This document shows, in pieces, positions 53,502 through 62,573 of a DNA stretch of 64,000 nucleotides. The translations under genes were made by a program, and so were the position numbers. Every line of letters begins with the position of its first letter. Position 1 is the first letter of the stretch. The notes beneath the pieces were generated by a model. That model was not told the DNA's origin. It saw only the letters and a list, made by a program, of their open reading frames with translations, and made no database searches. Source of the stretch: Prescottella soli (GTDB taxonomy: Bacteria; Actinomycetota; Actinomycetes; Mycobacteriales; Mycobacteriaceae); contig NZ_CP157276.1 in NCBI RefSeq assembly GCF_040024445.1, positions 806,001 through 870,000 on the forward strand, read 5' to 3'.

Positions 53502-54347
53502 ATGAGACGCATACGAATCAGATCGCCCCGCATCCTGGGTGTCGTCGCGGCGTTGACGGCCGTCGTGCTCACGGCGTCCGCATGCGGCAGCAGCGAGCCG
53601 CGCGACGTCCTGGCCGACGCCGCCGACGGACACCTCACGATCGGTACCAAGTACGACCAGCCCGGGCTGGCGCTGCGCGAGCCGGACAAGACGATGACCG
53701 GCTTCGACGTCGAGGTCGCCAAGTACATCGCGAACTACCTGGGTGTCCCCGAGAGCGGGATCACGTGGCGGGAGGCGCCGTCAGCGCAGCGCGAGAACCT
53801 GATCAAGAACGGCGAGGTCGACTTCGTGGTCGGCACGTACTCGATCACCGACAACCGCAAGAAGGTCGTCGACTTCGCGGGCCCGTACTACGTCGCGGGC
53901 CAGTCGCTGCTGGTGCGCGCCGACGACGACTCGATCACCGGGGCGGACTCCCTCGAAGGCGGCAAGAAGCTGTGCTCGGTGTCGGGCTCGACCCCCGCGC
54001 AGAAGATCAAGAAGTCGTATCCGGGCGTCCAGCTGCAACAGTTCGACAGCTACTCGTCGTGCGTCGAGGCGCTGCACCGCGGCAAGGTCGACGCTCTCAC
54101 CACCGACGACATCATCCTGGCGGGCTATGCGGCCCAGTACCCGGGCGAGTTCAAACTCGCCGGTCAGCCGTTCACCACCGAGCTGTACGGCGTCGGTCTA
54201 CCGAAGGGCGACACGGAAGCGCGCATGAAGATCAACGACGCGATCGAGGACATGATCGCGACCGGCGCCTGGGAACGGGCGTTGCAGGCGACCATGGGCG
54301 AGTCGGGTTACGCGTTGCCGGCGCCCCCGACGGTCGACCGGTACTGA
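53502..54347 (+). CDS. gluB: Glutamate-binding lipoprotein GluB
   Basis: This 281-residue periplasmic-type binding protein is lipid-anchored through Cys28 in the lipobox TASAC. The mature part has the SBP_bac_3 fold with LTIGTKYDQPGLALREPD, a ligand-binding TITDNRKKVVDFAGPYY-like strand and TTDDIILAGYA. It presents glutamate to the GluC/GluD channel. The signal peptide has three arginines before the core. It begins 20 nt after gluA with GGAAGAG upstream. Confidence 0.94.
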   Translation: MRRIRIRSPRILGVVAALTAVVLTASACGSSEPRDVLADAADGHLTIGTKYDQPGLALREPDKTMTGFDVEVAKYIANYLGVPESGITWREAPSAQRENLIKNGEVDFVVGTYSITDNRKKVVDFAGPYYVAGQSLLVRADDDSITGADSLEGGKKLCSVSGSTPAQKIKKSYPGVQLQQFDSYSSCVEALHRGKVDALTTDDIILAGYAAQYPGEFKLAGQPFTTELYGVGLPKGDTEARMKINDAIEDMIATGAWERALQATMGESGYALPAPPTVDRY

Positions 54348-54362
54348 CGCGGAGGAGGTGAC

Positions 54363-55046
54363 ATGGGACTTATCGATACCTACGGTGACCAGCTCGTCAG
54401 TGCGTTCTGGACGACCGTGCAGCTCACGTTCTGGTCGGCGCTCGGCGCGCTGATCTGGGGCACGATCCTCGCCGGCATGCGGGTCTCCCCCGTGCCGATC
54501 CTGCGGATCTTCGCGACCTGGTACGTCAACATCTTCCGCAATACACCGCTGACGCTGATCATCGTGTTCTGCTCGGTGGGGCTCTACCAGAACCTGGGTG
54601 TGCACTTCGCCCCCGAGGATTCTCCGACGTTCATCGACCAGAACAACTTCCGGCTCGCGGTGCTCGGATTCATCGTCTACACCTCAGCTTTCGTGTGTGA
54701 ATCGCTGCGATCCGGCATCAACACCGTCCCGATGGGGCAGGCCGAAGCGGCCCGCTCGCTGGGTCTGACGTTCACCCAGAGCATCCGGATGATCGTGCTC
54801 CCCCAAGCGTTCCGGTCGGTCATCGCACCGCTGGGCAGTGTGCTGATCGCGCTGACGAAGAACACGACAATCGCGTCGGCGATCGGCGTGGCCGAAGCGT
54901 CACTCCTCATGAAGACGATGATCGAGAACGAGGCGGACAAGCTGTTCCTCGTCTTCGGAATCTTCGCCATCGGTTTCATGATCCTGACGCTGCCGGTCGG
55001 CTTCCTGTTCGGTTATCTCGGCAAGCGTTTGGCGGTGAAGCGATGA
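54363..55046 (+). CDS. gluC: Glutamate ABC transporter permease GluC
   Basis: This 227-residue HisM-type permease has about five membrane helices. The coupling loop is seen in [24 protein letters not shown], the EAA motif that contacts GluA. GGAGGTG lies just before the ATG. The last 4 bp overlap gluD as ATGA, so the two permeases are translated together. Confidence 0.94.
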   Translation: MGLIDTYGDQLVSAFWTTVQLTFWSALGALIWGTILAGMRVSPVPILRIFATWYVNIFRNTPLTLIIVFCSVGLYQNLGVHFAPEDSPTFIDQNNFRLAVLGFIVYTSAFVCESLRSGINTVPMGQAEAARSLGLTFTQSIRMIVLPQAFRSVIAPLGSVLIALTKNTTIASAIGVAEASLLMKTMIENEADKLFLVFGIFAIGFMILTLPVGFLFGYLGKRLAVKR

Positions 55047-55966
55047 CCCAGCAGGCGAGTGTTCTCTTCGACGCCCCCGGCCCTCGGGCCAGGATCCGCA
55101 ACCGACTGATCGCGATCGTCTTCGGCATCGTCCTGATCGCCGTAGCGGCGTATGTGATCAACGTGCTGGCCGACAACGGACAGCTCGAGGCCGACAAGTG
55201 GTCGCCGTTCCTGAACCACTTCACGTGGACGACGTACCTGCTGCCCGGCCTGAAGGGCACGCTGTTGGCGGCGTCGCTGTCGATCGTGTTCGCGCTGATC
55301 CTCGGCGCCGTCCTCGGCATCGGGCGGCTCTCGGACCACCGCTGGGTCCGCTGGATCAGCGGAGCGTTCGTCGAGTTCTTCCGCGCGATCCCGGTGCTGA
55401 TCCTGATGATCTTCGCCTACCAGGCGTTCGCGCAGTACGGCATCTTCCCGTCGAGCCAGTTGGCGCTCGCCGCTGTCGTGGTGGGCCTGACGCTGTACAA
55501 CGGCTCGGTGATCGCCGAGATCCTCCGGGCAGGCATCCTGTCCCTGCCGAAGGGCCAGACGGAGGCGGCATCCGCGCTCGGCATGCGCAAGAGCCAGATG
55601 ATGCGGCTGATCCTGCTCCCGCAGGCGATCACAACGATGTTGCCGGCGCTGGTGTCGCAGATGGTTGTCGCGCTGAAGGATTCGGCGCTCGGCTACCAGA
55701 TCGGCTACGTCGAGCTGATCCGCAGTGGGCAGCAGGCGGCGTCGTACTACCGCAACTTCTTCGCCGCGCTGGTCGTGGTCGGCGTGATCATGGTGGTCAT
55801 CAACTTCGCGCTGACGTCGTTCGCGACGTGGCTCGAGAAGCGCCTGCGCACCGGCAGCAAGAAGCGTGGTCGGCCGGCCGTGATCCCGATCGACACCACC
55901 GAGCTCGACGGTGTCCCCGGCATCGACGATTTCAGTGACACGATGCAGCCGCAGCCACCCCGCTGA
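55043..55966 (+). CDS. gluD: Glutamate ABC transporter permease GluD
   Basis: This 307-residue permease has a longer N-terminal helix and a soluble C-terminal extension (about 265-307, [17 protein letters not shown]) compared with GluC. Its EAA loop is [22 protein letters not shown]. With GluC it forms the membrane channel. It starts with ATG overlapping the gluC stop. A hairpin follows the stop and overlaps the recX 3' end. Confidence 0.94.
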   Translation: MTQQASVLFDAPGPRARIRNRLIAIVFGIVLIAVAAYVINVLADNGQLEADKWSPFLNHFTWTTYLLPGLKGTLLAASLSIVFALILGAVLGIGRLSDHRWVRWISGAFVEFFRAIPVLILMIFAYQAFAQYGIFPSSQLALAAVVVGLTLYNGSVIAEILRAGILSLPKGQTEAASALGMRKSQMMRLILLPQAITTMLPALVSQMVVALKDSALGYQIGYVELIRSGQQAASYYRNFFAALVVVGVIMVVINFALTSFATWLEKRLRTGSKKRGRPAVIPIDTTELDGVPGIDDFSDTMQPQPPR

Positions 55967-55980
55967 CCGACACCAGTGAG

Positions 55981-56027
55981 CCGACGGGCTCGCGGTGGAC
56001 CTCAGTCCTCCGCGAGCCCGTCGGTTT
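55981..56027 (+). terminator. Terminator of gluABCD overlapping the recX 3' end
   Basis: The arms 55981-55995 and 56010-56024 form a perfect 15-bp stem followed by TTT. The right arm lies inside the last codons of the converging recX gene (stop at 56002-56004). Confidence 0.75.
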
Positions 56028-56664
56028 CTGCACCCAGGTTCGTCAGTTCGGTCTTCACAACGCTGAACGCGACCGACGACGGGTAGCCGCGGCGCGCGAG
56101 CATGCCGACGAGTCGCCGCATCAGCCGGTCCCGGTCGTCACGGTCCGCGATGTCCGCGGCGGTCGTCCGTGCGAGCTTCTTGCGGACCAGTTCCGCCGCC
56201 CGCTCGTGCTCGTCGTCGGCACTGATCTGCGACAGCGCCTCGGTGGAGGTCTGCTGGTCGATTCCCTTGCGGCGCAACTCGGTTGCGAGCGCGCGCCGAC
56301 CACGCCCGGAGTAGGTGTGCCGAGAGTGGACCCACTGCTCGGCGAAGGCCGCGTCGTCGACGAGCCCCACCTCGGCGAGCCGGTCGAGGACCGTGTCGAT
56401 CACCGCCCGCGGGTAGCCCTTCTGCACGAGCTTCTGGTCGAGTTCCGCACGGCTGCGGGCGCGGTCGGTCAACAGCCGCAGGCACACGTCCTTCGCCCGG
56501 GCCGCGAGCGTCTCCGGACTGCCCTTCAACTCGAACGGCTCGCCGTTCTCGCCGACGGGCCGTCCGCGCCCCCGGTTCGAGGTGCGTCGCCGGCCGGTGG
56601 CGACGTCGTCGCTGCCGTACCGGTCGTAGTGACTGTTGTCGTCGTGACTGAAGTCGTCGCTCAT
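56002..56664 (-). CDS. recX: Recombination regulator RecX
   Basis: This 220-residue protein has three RecX three-helix repeats (about 50-210), with RSRAELDQKLVQKGYPRAVI, AFAEQWVHSRHTYSGRGRRA and LMRRLVGMLARRGYPSSVAF. RecX binds RecA filaments and limits their activity. The first 45 residues are polar and probably disordered (SHDDNSHYDRYGSDD). It lies 61 nt downstream of recA on the same strand, and a 14-bp hairpin lies in that gap. Confidence 0.94.
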   Translation of the reverse strand: MSDDFSHDDNSHYDRYGSDDVATGRRRTSNRGRGRPVGENGEPFELKGSPETLAARAKDVCLRLLTDRARSRAELDQKLVQKGYPRAVIDTVLDRLAEVGLVDDAAFAEQWVHSRHTYSGRGRRALATELRRKGIDQQTSTEALSQISADDEHERAAELVRKKLARTTAADIADRDDRDRLMRRLVGMLARRGYPSSVAFSVVKTELTNLGAETDGLAED

Positions 56665-56675
56665 GGCTGAGGATT

Positions 56676-56713
56676 CGCCTCCGGCCCGGCCCCTACTGAC
56701 CGGGCCGGAGGCG
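56676..56713 (-). promoter_or_regulatory. Hairpin between recA and recX (candidate attenuator)
   Basis: The arms 56676-56689 and 56700-56713 pair perfectly (14 bp) around a 10-nt loop. The hairpin begins 13 nt after the recA stop and ends 12 nt before the recX ATG. It could reduce readthrough from recA to recX, as a terminator does in E. coli. Confidence 0.6.
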
Positions 56714-56725
56714 ATCGTCGTGGGC

Positions 56726-57766
56726 CTAGAAGTCGGCCGACTCGTCGGACTCGTCCGCGGTCAGAACCGCGCCGATGCCGAGCTTCTCCTTGATCTTCTT
56801 CTCGATCTCGTCGCGGATGTCGGTGTTCTCGAGCAGGAACTTGCGGGCGTTCTCCTTGCCCTGACCCAGCTGGTCGCCCTCGTACGTGTACCAGGAGCCC
56901 GACTTGCGGATGAAGCCGTGCTCGACACCCATGTCGATCAGCGAGCCCTCCTTGCTGATGCCCTGGCCGTAGAGGATGTCGAACTCGGCCTGCTTGAACG
57001 GCGGCGACACCTTGTTCTTGACGACCTTGACGCGGGTGCGGTTACCGACCGCGTCGGTGCCGTCCTTGAGGGTCTCGATACGACGGACGTCGAGGCGGAC
57101 CGAGGAGTAGAACTTGAGCGCCTTACCGCCGGTCGTGGTCTCGGGCGAGCCGAACATCACGCCGATCTTCTCGCGCAGCTGGTTGATGAAGATCGCGGTG
57201 GTGCCCGAGTTGTTGAGGGCACCGGTCATCTTGCGCAGCGCCTGGCTCATCAGGCGGGCCTGCAGACCGACGTGGCTGTCGCCCATCTCGCCCTCGATCT
57301 CGGCGCGCGGCACGAGCGCGGCGACCGAGTCGATCACGATGATGTCGAGCGCGCCGGAACGGATCAGCATGTCCGCGATCTCGAGGGCCTGCTCACCGGT
57401 GTCCGGCTGGGAGACCAGCAGCGCGTCGGTGTCCACGCCCAGCTTGCGGGCGTACTCCGGATCGAGTGCGTGCTCGGCGTCGATGAAGGCCGCAACGCCG
57501 CCCGCAGCCTGAGCGTTCGCCACGGCGTGGAGGGCGACCGTCGTCTTACCCGAGGATTCCGGGCCGTAGATCTCGACGACGCGACCGCGCGGCAGACCGC
57601 CGATGCCCAGCGCCACGTCGAGCGCGATCGATCCCGTGGGGATCACGGCGATGGGCTGACGAGCCTCCTCGCCCAGGCGCATCACCGAACCCTTGCCGAA
57701 GCTCTTGTCGATCTGAGCCAGCGCCAGTTCGAGCGCCTTGTCGCGGTCGTGTGCCTGTGGTGCCAT
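56726..57766 (-). CDS. recA: Recombinase RecA
   Basis: This 346-residue recombinase is full length and uninterrupted. Walker A is GPESSGKT (68-75), Walker B is [15 protein letters not shown], the L1/L2 loops are present ([13 protein letters not shown]), and the C-terminus is acidic (DESDESADF). It forms filaments on single-stranded DNA for strand exchange and stimulates LexA cleavage. Unlike in M. tuberculosis, there is no intein. AGAGGA precedes the ATG. The upstream promoter has an SOS box in its spacer. Confidence 0.98.
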   Translation of the reverse strand: MAPQAHDRDKALELALAQIDKSFGKGSVMRLGEEARQPIAVIPTGSIALDVALGIGGLPRGRVVEIYGPESSGKTTVALHAVANAQAAGGVAAFIDAEHALDPEYARKLGVDTDALLVSQPDTGEQALEIADMLIRSGALDIIVIDSVAALVPRAEIEGEMGDSHVGLQARLMSQALRKMTGALNNSGTTAIFINQLREKIGVMFGSPETTTGGKALKFYSSVRLDVRRIETLKDGTDAVGNRTRVKVVKNKVSPPFKQAEFDILYGQGISKEGSLIDMGVEHGFIRKSGSWYTYEGDQLGQGKENARKFLLENTDIRDEIEKKIKEKLGIGAVLTADESDESADF

Positions 57767-57900
57767 CGTGGTCCTCTTTTCGAAGTCTCGTCCAGCGATC
57801 TGTGGTTCAGGTTAGAGCCCGGTACCGACAACTTCGCCGACCCGAACGACCCGACACTGCCGCACCCAGCGGTAACTCATGGACAGCAACGGATAACCCC

Positions 57901-57928
57901 AGCATAGGCGAACATGTGTTCGAGTCAA
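57901..57928 (-). promoter_or_regulatory. recA promoter with embedded SOS box
   Basis: On the minus strand TTGACT (57928-57923) and TATGCT (57906-57901) are 16 nt apart. The SOS box at 57908-57923 fills the spacer. The leader to the ATG would be about 130 nt. Confidence 0.75.
57908..57923. promoter_or_regulatory. SOS (LexA) box of recA
   Basis: GCGAACATGTGTTCGA matches TCGAAC-N4-GTTCGA at 11 of 12 positions and lies between the promoter hexamers of recA. Confidence 0.85.
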
Positions 57929-57951
57929 TCACCGAACGGCGGCCGCCGCCG

Positions 57952-58146
57952 CTATCTCCGCCGCGGCGGGACGTCGAATTCGTCGCACAGCGCTCGCCAG
58001 ACGATCCGGGGGTCGACGCCGTCCTCGATCGCGTCGGCGGCGGTCTTGGCGCCCAGGCTGAGAATCACGTGGTCGACGAGGAGGGAGTCGCCGCGGACCT
58101 GTCCGAACTCTTCCCGGACGAGATCATGGAATTCGGTCAGTCGCAC
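57952..58146 (-). CDS. DUF3046 family small protein
   Basis: This 64-residue protein matches DUF3046 and Rv2738c (RLTEFHDLVREEFG at the start, LVDHVILSLG, RIVWRALCDEFDVPPRRR at the end). The function is unknown; the gene is almost always next to recA in Actinobacteria. The start is GTG at 58146, giving the conserved MRLTEF; TACCGT at 58154-58159 (minus strand) is 7 nt upstream, so the transcript is leaderless. A GTG 9 nt earlier overlaps that hexamer and is rejected. Confidence 0.9.
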   Translation of the reverse strand: MRLTEFHDLVREEFGQVRGDSLLVDHVILSLGAKTAADAIEDGVDPRIVWRALCDEFDVPPRRR

Positions 58147-58185
58147 ACCTGCCACGGTAGCGGAGGCCGACCTCGGCCCGGATGC

Positions 58186-59334
58186 TCATCCCAGTGCTGC
58201 GCGGCACACCTCGACCGGATCCTCGACGTCGGCGACGCCGTCCGCGGCCTCCCGTGCGGCCGCGGCGAACGACGGGTCGTCGAGGACGCGCCGCACCCCG
58301 TCGCGGAGGGCGTCGACGGTCAGCGGGCGGATCAGGGCGCCGCTGCCCTGGCGGGCGACCCGGTTCGCCACCTCCCACTGGTCCCCGCCCCCGGGCACCG
58401 TCACCAGGGGCACCCCGGCGAGAAGGCCCTTCGCAAGGACACCGTGTCCGCCGCCGCACACCAGGGCGGACGCGTTCCGCAGCATCTCGTCCTGCCGGCC
58501 GTATCCGGCGCGCACCCAGTCGGGCAGCTCGACGTCGGGCGTCTCGAACAACGTCACGAGCATCCGCACGCCCATACCGTCGAGCGCCCGGATCGCGGTG
58601 TCGAGCATGCCGCCGGCACCCATGGCGGCGGTGGACGGCGCCAGGACGATCAGCGGGCCGTCACCCGGCGGCGGTTCGAGCACGTTGTCGGCGGGCTCCC
58701 ACACGAGCGGACCGACCACGTGCGCATCCGACGGCCAGTCCGGCCGCGGCACCTCGAGGGCAGGCAGCGTCGCGATCAACCGCGCAGCCGGTCCGGGGTC
58801 CTCGGCCGGAAGCCCCACACTCTTCCGCGCCTCACCACGCTGCACCTGCCCCTTCCGGATGGACCGCGCGGTCATGGCACGCAGAACCGCATCACGCATC
58901 CGGCCACGCAGCCCGGACCCGGGCGCCAGACCGGATCCGATGGGCGGCAGCCCTTTCGACGGCAAGTACAGCGGGTGCGGAGACAGCTCGACCCACGGCA
59001 CGCCGATCCGCTCGGCCGCCATGGCACCACCGACGGTGATGACGTCGGACACCACCAGATCCGGTGCGACGGCTCGCATGTCGGGCAGCAGCGCCGACGA
59101 GACGTGCGCGGCGCGGCCGTGGATCTTGGCACCGGAGTCGTCGTCGTCGTCGGTGTCCCGCGGCGCGAGGCCACCGAGTTTGAGCGCCTCGATCCCGATG
59201 TCGCGTGCGACGTCGAGCCAGCGCCCGTCGGAGAAGAACACCGGATCGTCGCCCGCGGCAACGAGTTTCCGACAGAGCGCGAGGGCGGGGACGGCATGAC
59301 CGGCCTCGGGTCCGGCGACGACAGCGACACGCAT
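58186..59334 (-). CDS. GT1-family glycosyltransferase
   Basis: This 382-residue protein has the GT-B fold of macrolide/UDP-glycosyltransferases: an N-terminal Rossmann domain (GPEAGHAVPALALCRKLVAA) and a C-terminal nucleotide-sugar domain with CGGGHGVLAKGLLAGVPLV and GDQWEVANRVARQGSG. It corresponds to Rv2739c. It may glycosylate a lipid or small metabolite; donor and acceptor are unknown. The start is ATG at 59334 with no strong ribosome-binding site. It lies upstream of the DUF3046 gene on the same strand. Confidence 0.88.
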   Translation of the reverse strand: MRVAVVAGPEAGHAVPALALCRKLVAAGDDPVFFSDGRWLDVARDIGIEALKLGGLAPRDTDDDDDSGAKIHGRAAHVSSALLPDMRAVAPDLVVSDVITVGGAMAAERIGVPWVELSPHPLYLPSKGLPPIGSGLAPGSGLRGRMRDAVLRAMTARSIRKGQVQRGEARKSVGLPAEDPGPAARLIATLPALEVPRPDWPSDAHVVGPLVWEPADNVLEPPPGDGPLIVLAPSTAAMGAGGMLDTAIRALDGMGVRMLVTLFETPDVELPDWVRAGYGRQDEMLRNASALVCGGGHGVLAKGLLAGVPLVTVPGGGDQWEVANRVARQGSGALIRPLTVDALRDGVRRVLDDPSFAAAAREAADGVADVEDPVEVCRAALG

Positions 59335-59391
59335 CCGCCCAGCGTGCCATACGGGGTGAGCCGCGACACAGACCGGCGCCGAGCCGCTACC

Positions 59392-60375
59392 TCAGCTGCG
59401 CACGAGCGGGCCGAGGGTGTGTCCGGCCAGTTCGACGATTCCCGGCTGATGTCCGTTGGCGACGAGGTTGATGATGATGCCGTCGATGCCCTGGTCGAGG
59501 ACCCGGGTCTTGATCTGCTCGGCGACTTCGTCGGGGCTGCCGACGAAGTGACGGTCCGTCGCGGCGGCTCGCTCGTCCTCCGAGAGCACCGACAGGTCGA
59601 TACCGCGCGACAGCAGGAAGTCTCGCTGCATCGCGCGCGCCTTGTCACCGTCCTCGTCGATCATGACGAACGCGAGGAAGCTGGTCTCGAGAGTCGAGCG
59701 ATCCCGGCCGACTTCCTCGCAGCGCTGCGCGAGGGCCTCGAGCTTGCGCGGCAGTTCCCTGGCGTCCGCGATGACGTTGAGGTGGTCGGCGTAGCGGGCC
59801 GCCAGTCCGAACGTCTTCTTCTCGCCGCCACCACCCAGCAGGATCGGCAGGTCGTCGCGATAGCGCGGCTCGTTGATCGCGTTCTCGACGTGGTACCACT
59901 TGCCGGCGAACGTGGGTCGCTTCCCGTGCAGCATCGGGGCGATGATCTGCAGGGCCTCGTCGAGACGCTCGAAGCGCTCGGTGAAGGTGCCGAACTCGAA
60001 CCCCAGTTGCTGGTGCTCGAGTTCGAACCAGCCCGCACCGATGCCCAGCACCGCGCGGCCGCCGCTGACGACGTCGAGCGTGGAGACGGTCTTGGCGAGC
60101 AGCGCCGGGTTGCGGTACGTGTTGCCCGTGACGAGGGCCGACAGCTGGATCGACTCGGTGGCCGTGGCGATTCCGGCGAGTGACGTGTACGACTCGAGCA
60201 TCGGCTCATCCGGCTCGCCGATACCCGGCAGCTGATAGAAGTGATCCATCACGAAAACGGCGTCGAATCCGGCCGCCTCAGCCTCACGAGCTTGGGTGAT
60301 GACAGTGGGAAACAGGTCGCGGACGGGAGTCGAATAGCTGAAATTCGGAATCTGGTATCCCAGGCGAATACTCAT
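59392..60375 (-). CDS. LLM-class F420-dependent oxidoreductase
   Basis: This 327-residue TIM-barrel protein of the luciferase-like monooxygenase superfamily has GYQIPNFSY at the start, FDAVFVMDHFYQLPG, the F420-group pattern LGIGAGWFELEHQQLGFEFG, and ILLGGGGEKKTFGLAARYAD. It probably uses cofactor F420 to reduce or oxidise a small metabolite; the substrate is unknown. The start at 60375 is leaderless: TAGCGT at 60383-60388 (minus strand) is 7 nt upstream. It is divergent from an SRPBCC gene. Confidence 0.9.
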   Translation of the reverse strand: MSIRLGYQIPNFSYSTPVRDLFPTVITQAREAEAAGFDAVFVMDHFYQLPGIGEPDEPMLESYTSLAGIATATESIQLSALVTGNTYRNPALLAKTVSTLDVVSGGRAVLGIGAGWFELEHQQLGFEFGTFTERFERLDEALQIIAPMLHGKRPTFAGKWYHVENAINEPRYRDDLPILLGGGGEKKTFGLAARYADHLNVIADARELPRKLEALAQRCEEVGRDRSTLETSFLAFVMIDEDGDKARAMQRDFLLSRGIDLSVLSEDERAAATDRHFVGSPDEVAEQIKTRVLDQGIDGIIINLVANGHQPGIVELAGHTLGPLVRS

Positions 60376-60544
60376 GCCCTCGACGCTACGCCGGTGCCGG
60401 AGATCGGCACGTCGGAATCCGCGGCACCCAGTGGCGTTGTCGCGATTGCCCGACAGCGCCGAACGCTACTCTGTCGCGCAACGACCTTCGCCCTGCGCCG
60501 GCACCGTTCGAATCCGCGCCGGGCCACATCATCAGGGGGCAGTC

Positions 60545-61012
60545 ATGGGCTACGCATCGTTCACCAACCGGCGGCGACTGGAAGGCGACCCGGACGTCAT
60601 CTGGCACGCATTCACCCACCCGGTCGAGACTGCGTTGTACGAGGAGCACAAGACGGAGACCGTGCTCGCGCCCGACTTCGCGATGGCCGCCGGGCACAGC
60701 TGGGAGAGCAAGCACGGCGAGGAATGCGACTTCGACGTCGTCCGGTGGACCATCGCCCGGCACGTGCCGAACGAAGTGTTCGAGTTCTCGGGCAAGCAGC
60801 GGGGCATCCGGCAGACCGTGGTACTCACCATGGAACCCACGGACGGCGGTCACATCGTGACCGAGACCATCCGCTTCCGCCCGGCACTCGGAGGCAAGCC
60901 GGGTGCGCAGCTGCTGTCCTGGCTGCTCCTGGCCACCGGCCTGCTGGGTAAGGTCGGCGACGACCACGGCGAGAACCTCGATCTGCTCGAGGAGCACATC
61001 GCAGCCGAGTAG
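60545..61012 (+). CDS. SRPBCC-fold protein
   Basis: This 155-residue protein has the START/polyketide-cyclase-like pattern: N-terminal strand, WHAFTHPVETALYEEHKTE, RHVPNEVFEFSGKQRG and a long C-terminal helix (QLLSWLLLATGLLGKVGDD). Such proteins enclose a hydrophobic cavity for a lipid or polyketide ligand. The ligand is unknown. AGGGGGC precedes the ATG at 60545. It converges on glpD with a 26-bp gap and no hairpin. Confidence 0.8.
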   Translation: MGYASFTNRRRLEGDPDVIWHAFTHPVETALYEEHKTETVLAPDFAMAAGHSWESKHGEECDFDVVRWTIARHVPNEVFEFSGKQRGIRQTVVLTMEPTDGGHIVTETIRFRPALGGKPGAQLLSWLLLATGLLGKVGDDHGENLDLLEEHIAAE

Positions 61013-61038
61013 CTCAACTCACGGCCGCGCGCGAACGA

Positions 61039-62547
61039 TCAGCGCCCGCTCAGGGCCCGCTCCGCAGCCGGGAGTGCCCGCTCCCGGTCGCCGGGGACGA
61101 GACCGATCCGGGTGCGCCGGTCGAGGAGATCGTCGACGTCGAGTGCGCCCTCGTGGCTGACTGCGAACGCCAGCTCGGCGTGGGTGACGTCGATGCCGTC
61201 GGCGATCGGCGTCAGCTCGCCGGCCGCGGCCACCGCTCCGGCCTCGCCGCCGTACCGCGCGACCAGCGACGGCGGCAGGTTCAGCGGCGCCGTCCGCGAC
61301 GCCCCGACCGCGGGCAGATCGGTCGTCACGCACGAGCGGGCGGTGAGCCCGCCGGCCGCCACCGCCGCGTCGACCGCGTCCTGCGCCATCTTCCGGTAGG
61401 TCGTGAGCTTGCCGCCCACGACGCTGACGACACCGTTGGACGAGCGCAGCACCGCGTGGTTGCGCGACAGGTCGGCGGTCTTCCCCTCGCCCGAGTCCAG
61501 CAGCGGCCGCAGCCCCGCGAACGTCCCGAGCACGTCGGAGCGCGTGAGCGGCGTCGCGAGCGCGGTGTTGACGGTCTCGAGCAGGAAGTCGATCTCACCG
61601 TCCGACGCCGCCGGGACGTCGGGCACGGAGTCGACGGCCTCGTCGGTCAGTCCCAGGTAGACCCGGCCCAGCTGCGCGGGCAACGCGAACACGAAGCGGT
61701 TGGTCTCCCCCGGGATCGGCACCGTCAGCGCCGCCGTCGGGTTGCCCAGCAGTTCCGCGGGCAGCACCAGGTGGGTGCCACGGCTGGGCTTGAGCCGGAT
61801 GTCGGGGTCGACCTGATCGGCCCAGACGCCGGCGGCGTTGACGACCGCGCGGGCGCGGATCGTCATCTCCTCGCCGGTCAGTTCGTCGCGCAACCGTGCC
61901 GAGTCACCGGTCACGTCGTAGGCGCCGACGCGGGTCAGAACGGTCGCACCGTGCGCGGCGGCCGTGCGGGCCAGGGCCACGACCAACCGCGCGTCGTCGA
62001 CGAGCTGACCGTCGTACGCGAGCAGTCCGCCGCGCAGTCCCTCCCGGCGAACCGCGGGCGCGAGCTGGGCGGCCTTCTCGGCCCCGACGCGCCGCGACCG
62101 CGGCAGCACCGACGACGGCGTCCGGGCCGTGAGGCGCAGCGCGTCACCCGCCAGGAAACCGGTCCGGACCAGCGTCTTCTCGAACATTCCGACCGACGGG
62201 AGCAGCGGCACCAGCTGCGGCAGGGCGCGCACCAGGTGCGGGGCCGTCCGGGTCATGAGGATGCCGCGCTCGACGGCGCTCTCCCTCGCGATCCCGACAT
62301 TGCCCGACGCCAGGTAGCGCAGCCCGCCGTGAGCGAGCTTGGAGCTCCAGCGACTGGTCCCGAACGCGAGGTCGTGCTTGTCGACGAGAACCGTCCGCAG
62401 GCCGCGCGACGCCGCGTCGAGGGCCGTCCCGACACCGGTGACGCCGCCACCGATCACGAGCACGTCGATGGCGCGGTCGTCGCCGAGGGCCGAGAGATCC
62501 TGACGGCGGCGGTCCGCGTTGAGCGCCGACTGCGGATTGTCCTGCAC
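61039..62547 (-). CDS. glpD: Glycerol-3-phosphate dehydrogenase GlpD (FAD-dependent)
   Basis: This 502-residue enzyme oxidises glycerol-3-phosphate to dihydroxyacetone phosphate at the membrane and passes electrons to the quinone pool. The FAD loop is VIGGGVTGVGTALDAASRG (about 31-49), followed by SSKLAHGGLRYL, and the C-terminal domain typical of GlpD (about 380-500) is present. The GTG at 62547 has AGGAGGA upstream. It lies 26 nt after a TetR gene on the same strand, so the two probably form an operon divergent from an FAD-linked oxidase. Confidence 0.94.
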   Translation of the reverse strand: MQDNPQSALNADRRRQDLSALGDDRAIDVLVIGGGVTGVGTALDAASRGLRTVLVDKHDLAFGTSRWSSKLAHGGLRYLASGNVGIARESAVERGILMTRTAPHLVRALPQLVPLLPSVGMFEKTLVRTGFLAGDALRLTARTPSSVLPRSRRVGAEKAAQLAPAVRREGLRGGLLAYDGQLVDDARLVVALARTAAAHGATVLTRVGAYDVTGDSARLRDELTGEEMTIRARAVVNAAGVWADQVDPDIRLKPSRGTHLVLPAELLGNPTAALTVPIPGETNRFVFALPAQLGRVYLGLTDEAVDSVPDVPAASDGEIDFLLETVNTALATPLTRSDVLGTFAGLRPLLDSGEGKTADLSRNHAVLRSSNGVVSVVGGKLTTYRKMAQDAVDAAVAAGGLTARSCVTTDLPAVGASRTAPLNLPPSLVARYGGEAGAVAAAGELTPIADGIDVTHAELAFAVSHEGALDVDDLLDRRTRIGLVPGDRERALPAAERALSGR

Positions 62548-62573
62548 TGTTCCTCCTGGAATTGGGTTGGTGG

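Noticed and set aside
56726-57766. RecA intein, as in M. tuberculosis
   Set aside because: The gene is 346 codons and continuous, and no splicing-domain motifs interrupt it.
57751-60183. An 810-codon plus-strand frame across recA's promoter and three genes
   Set aside because: It crosses promoter sequence and runs antisense to DUF3046, the glycosyltransferase and the LLM gene, all of which have clear family motifs.
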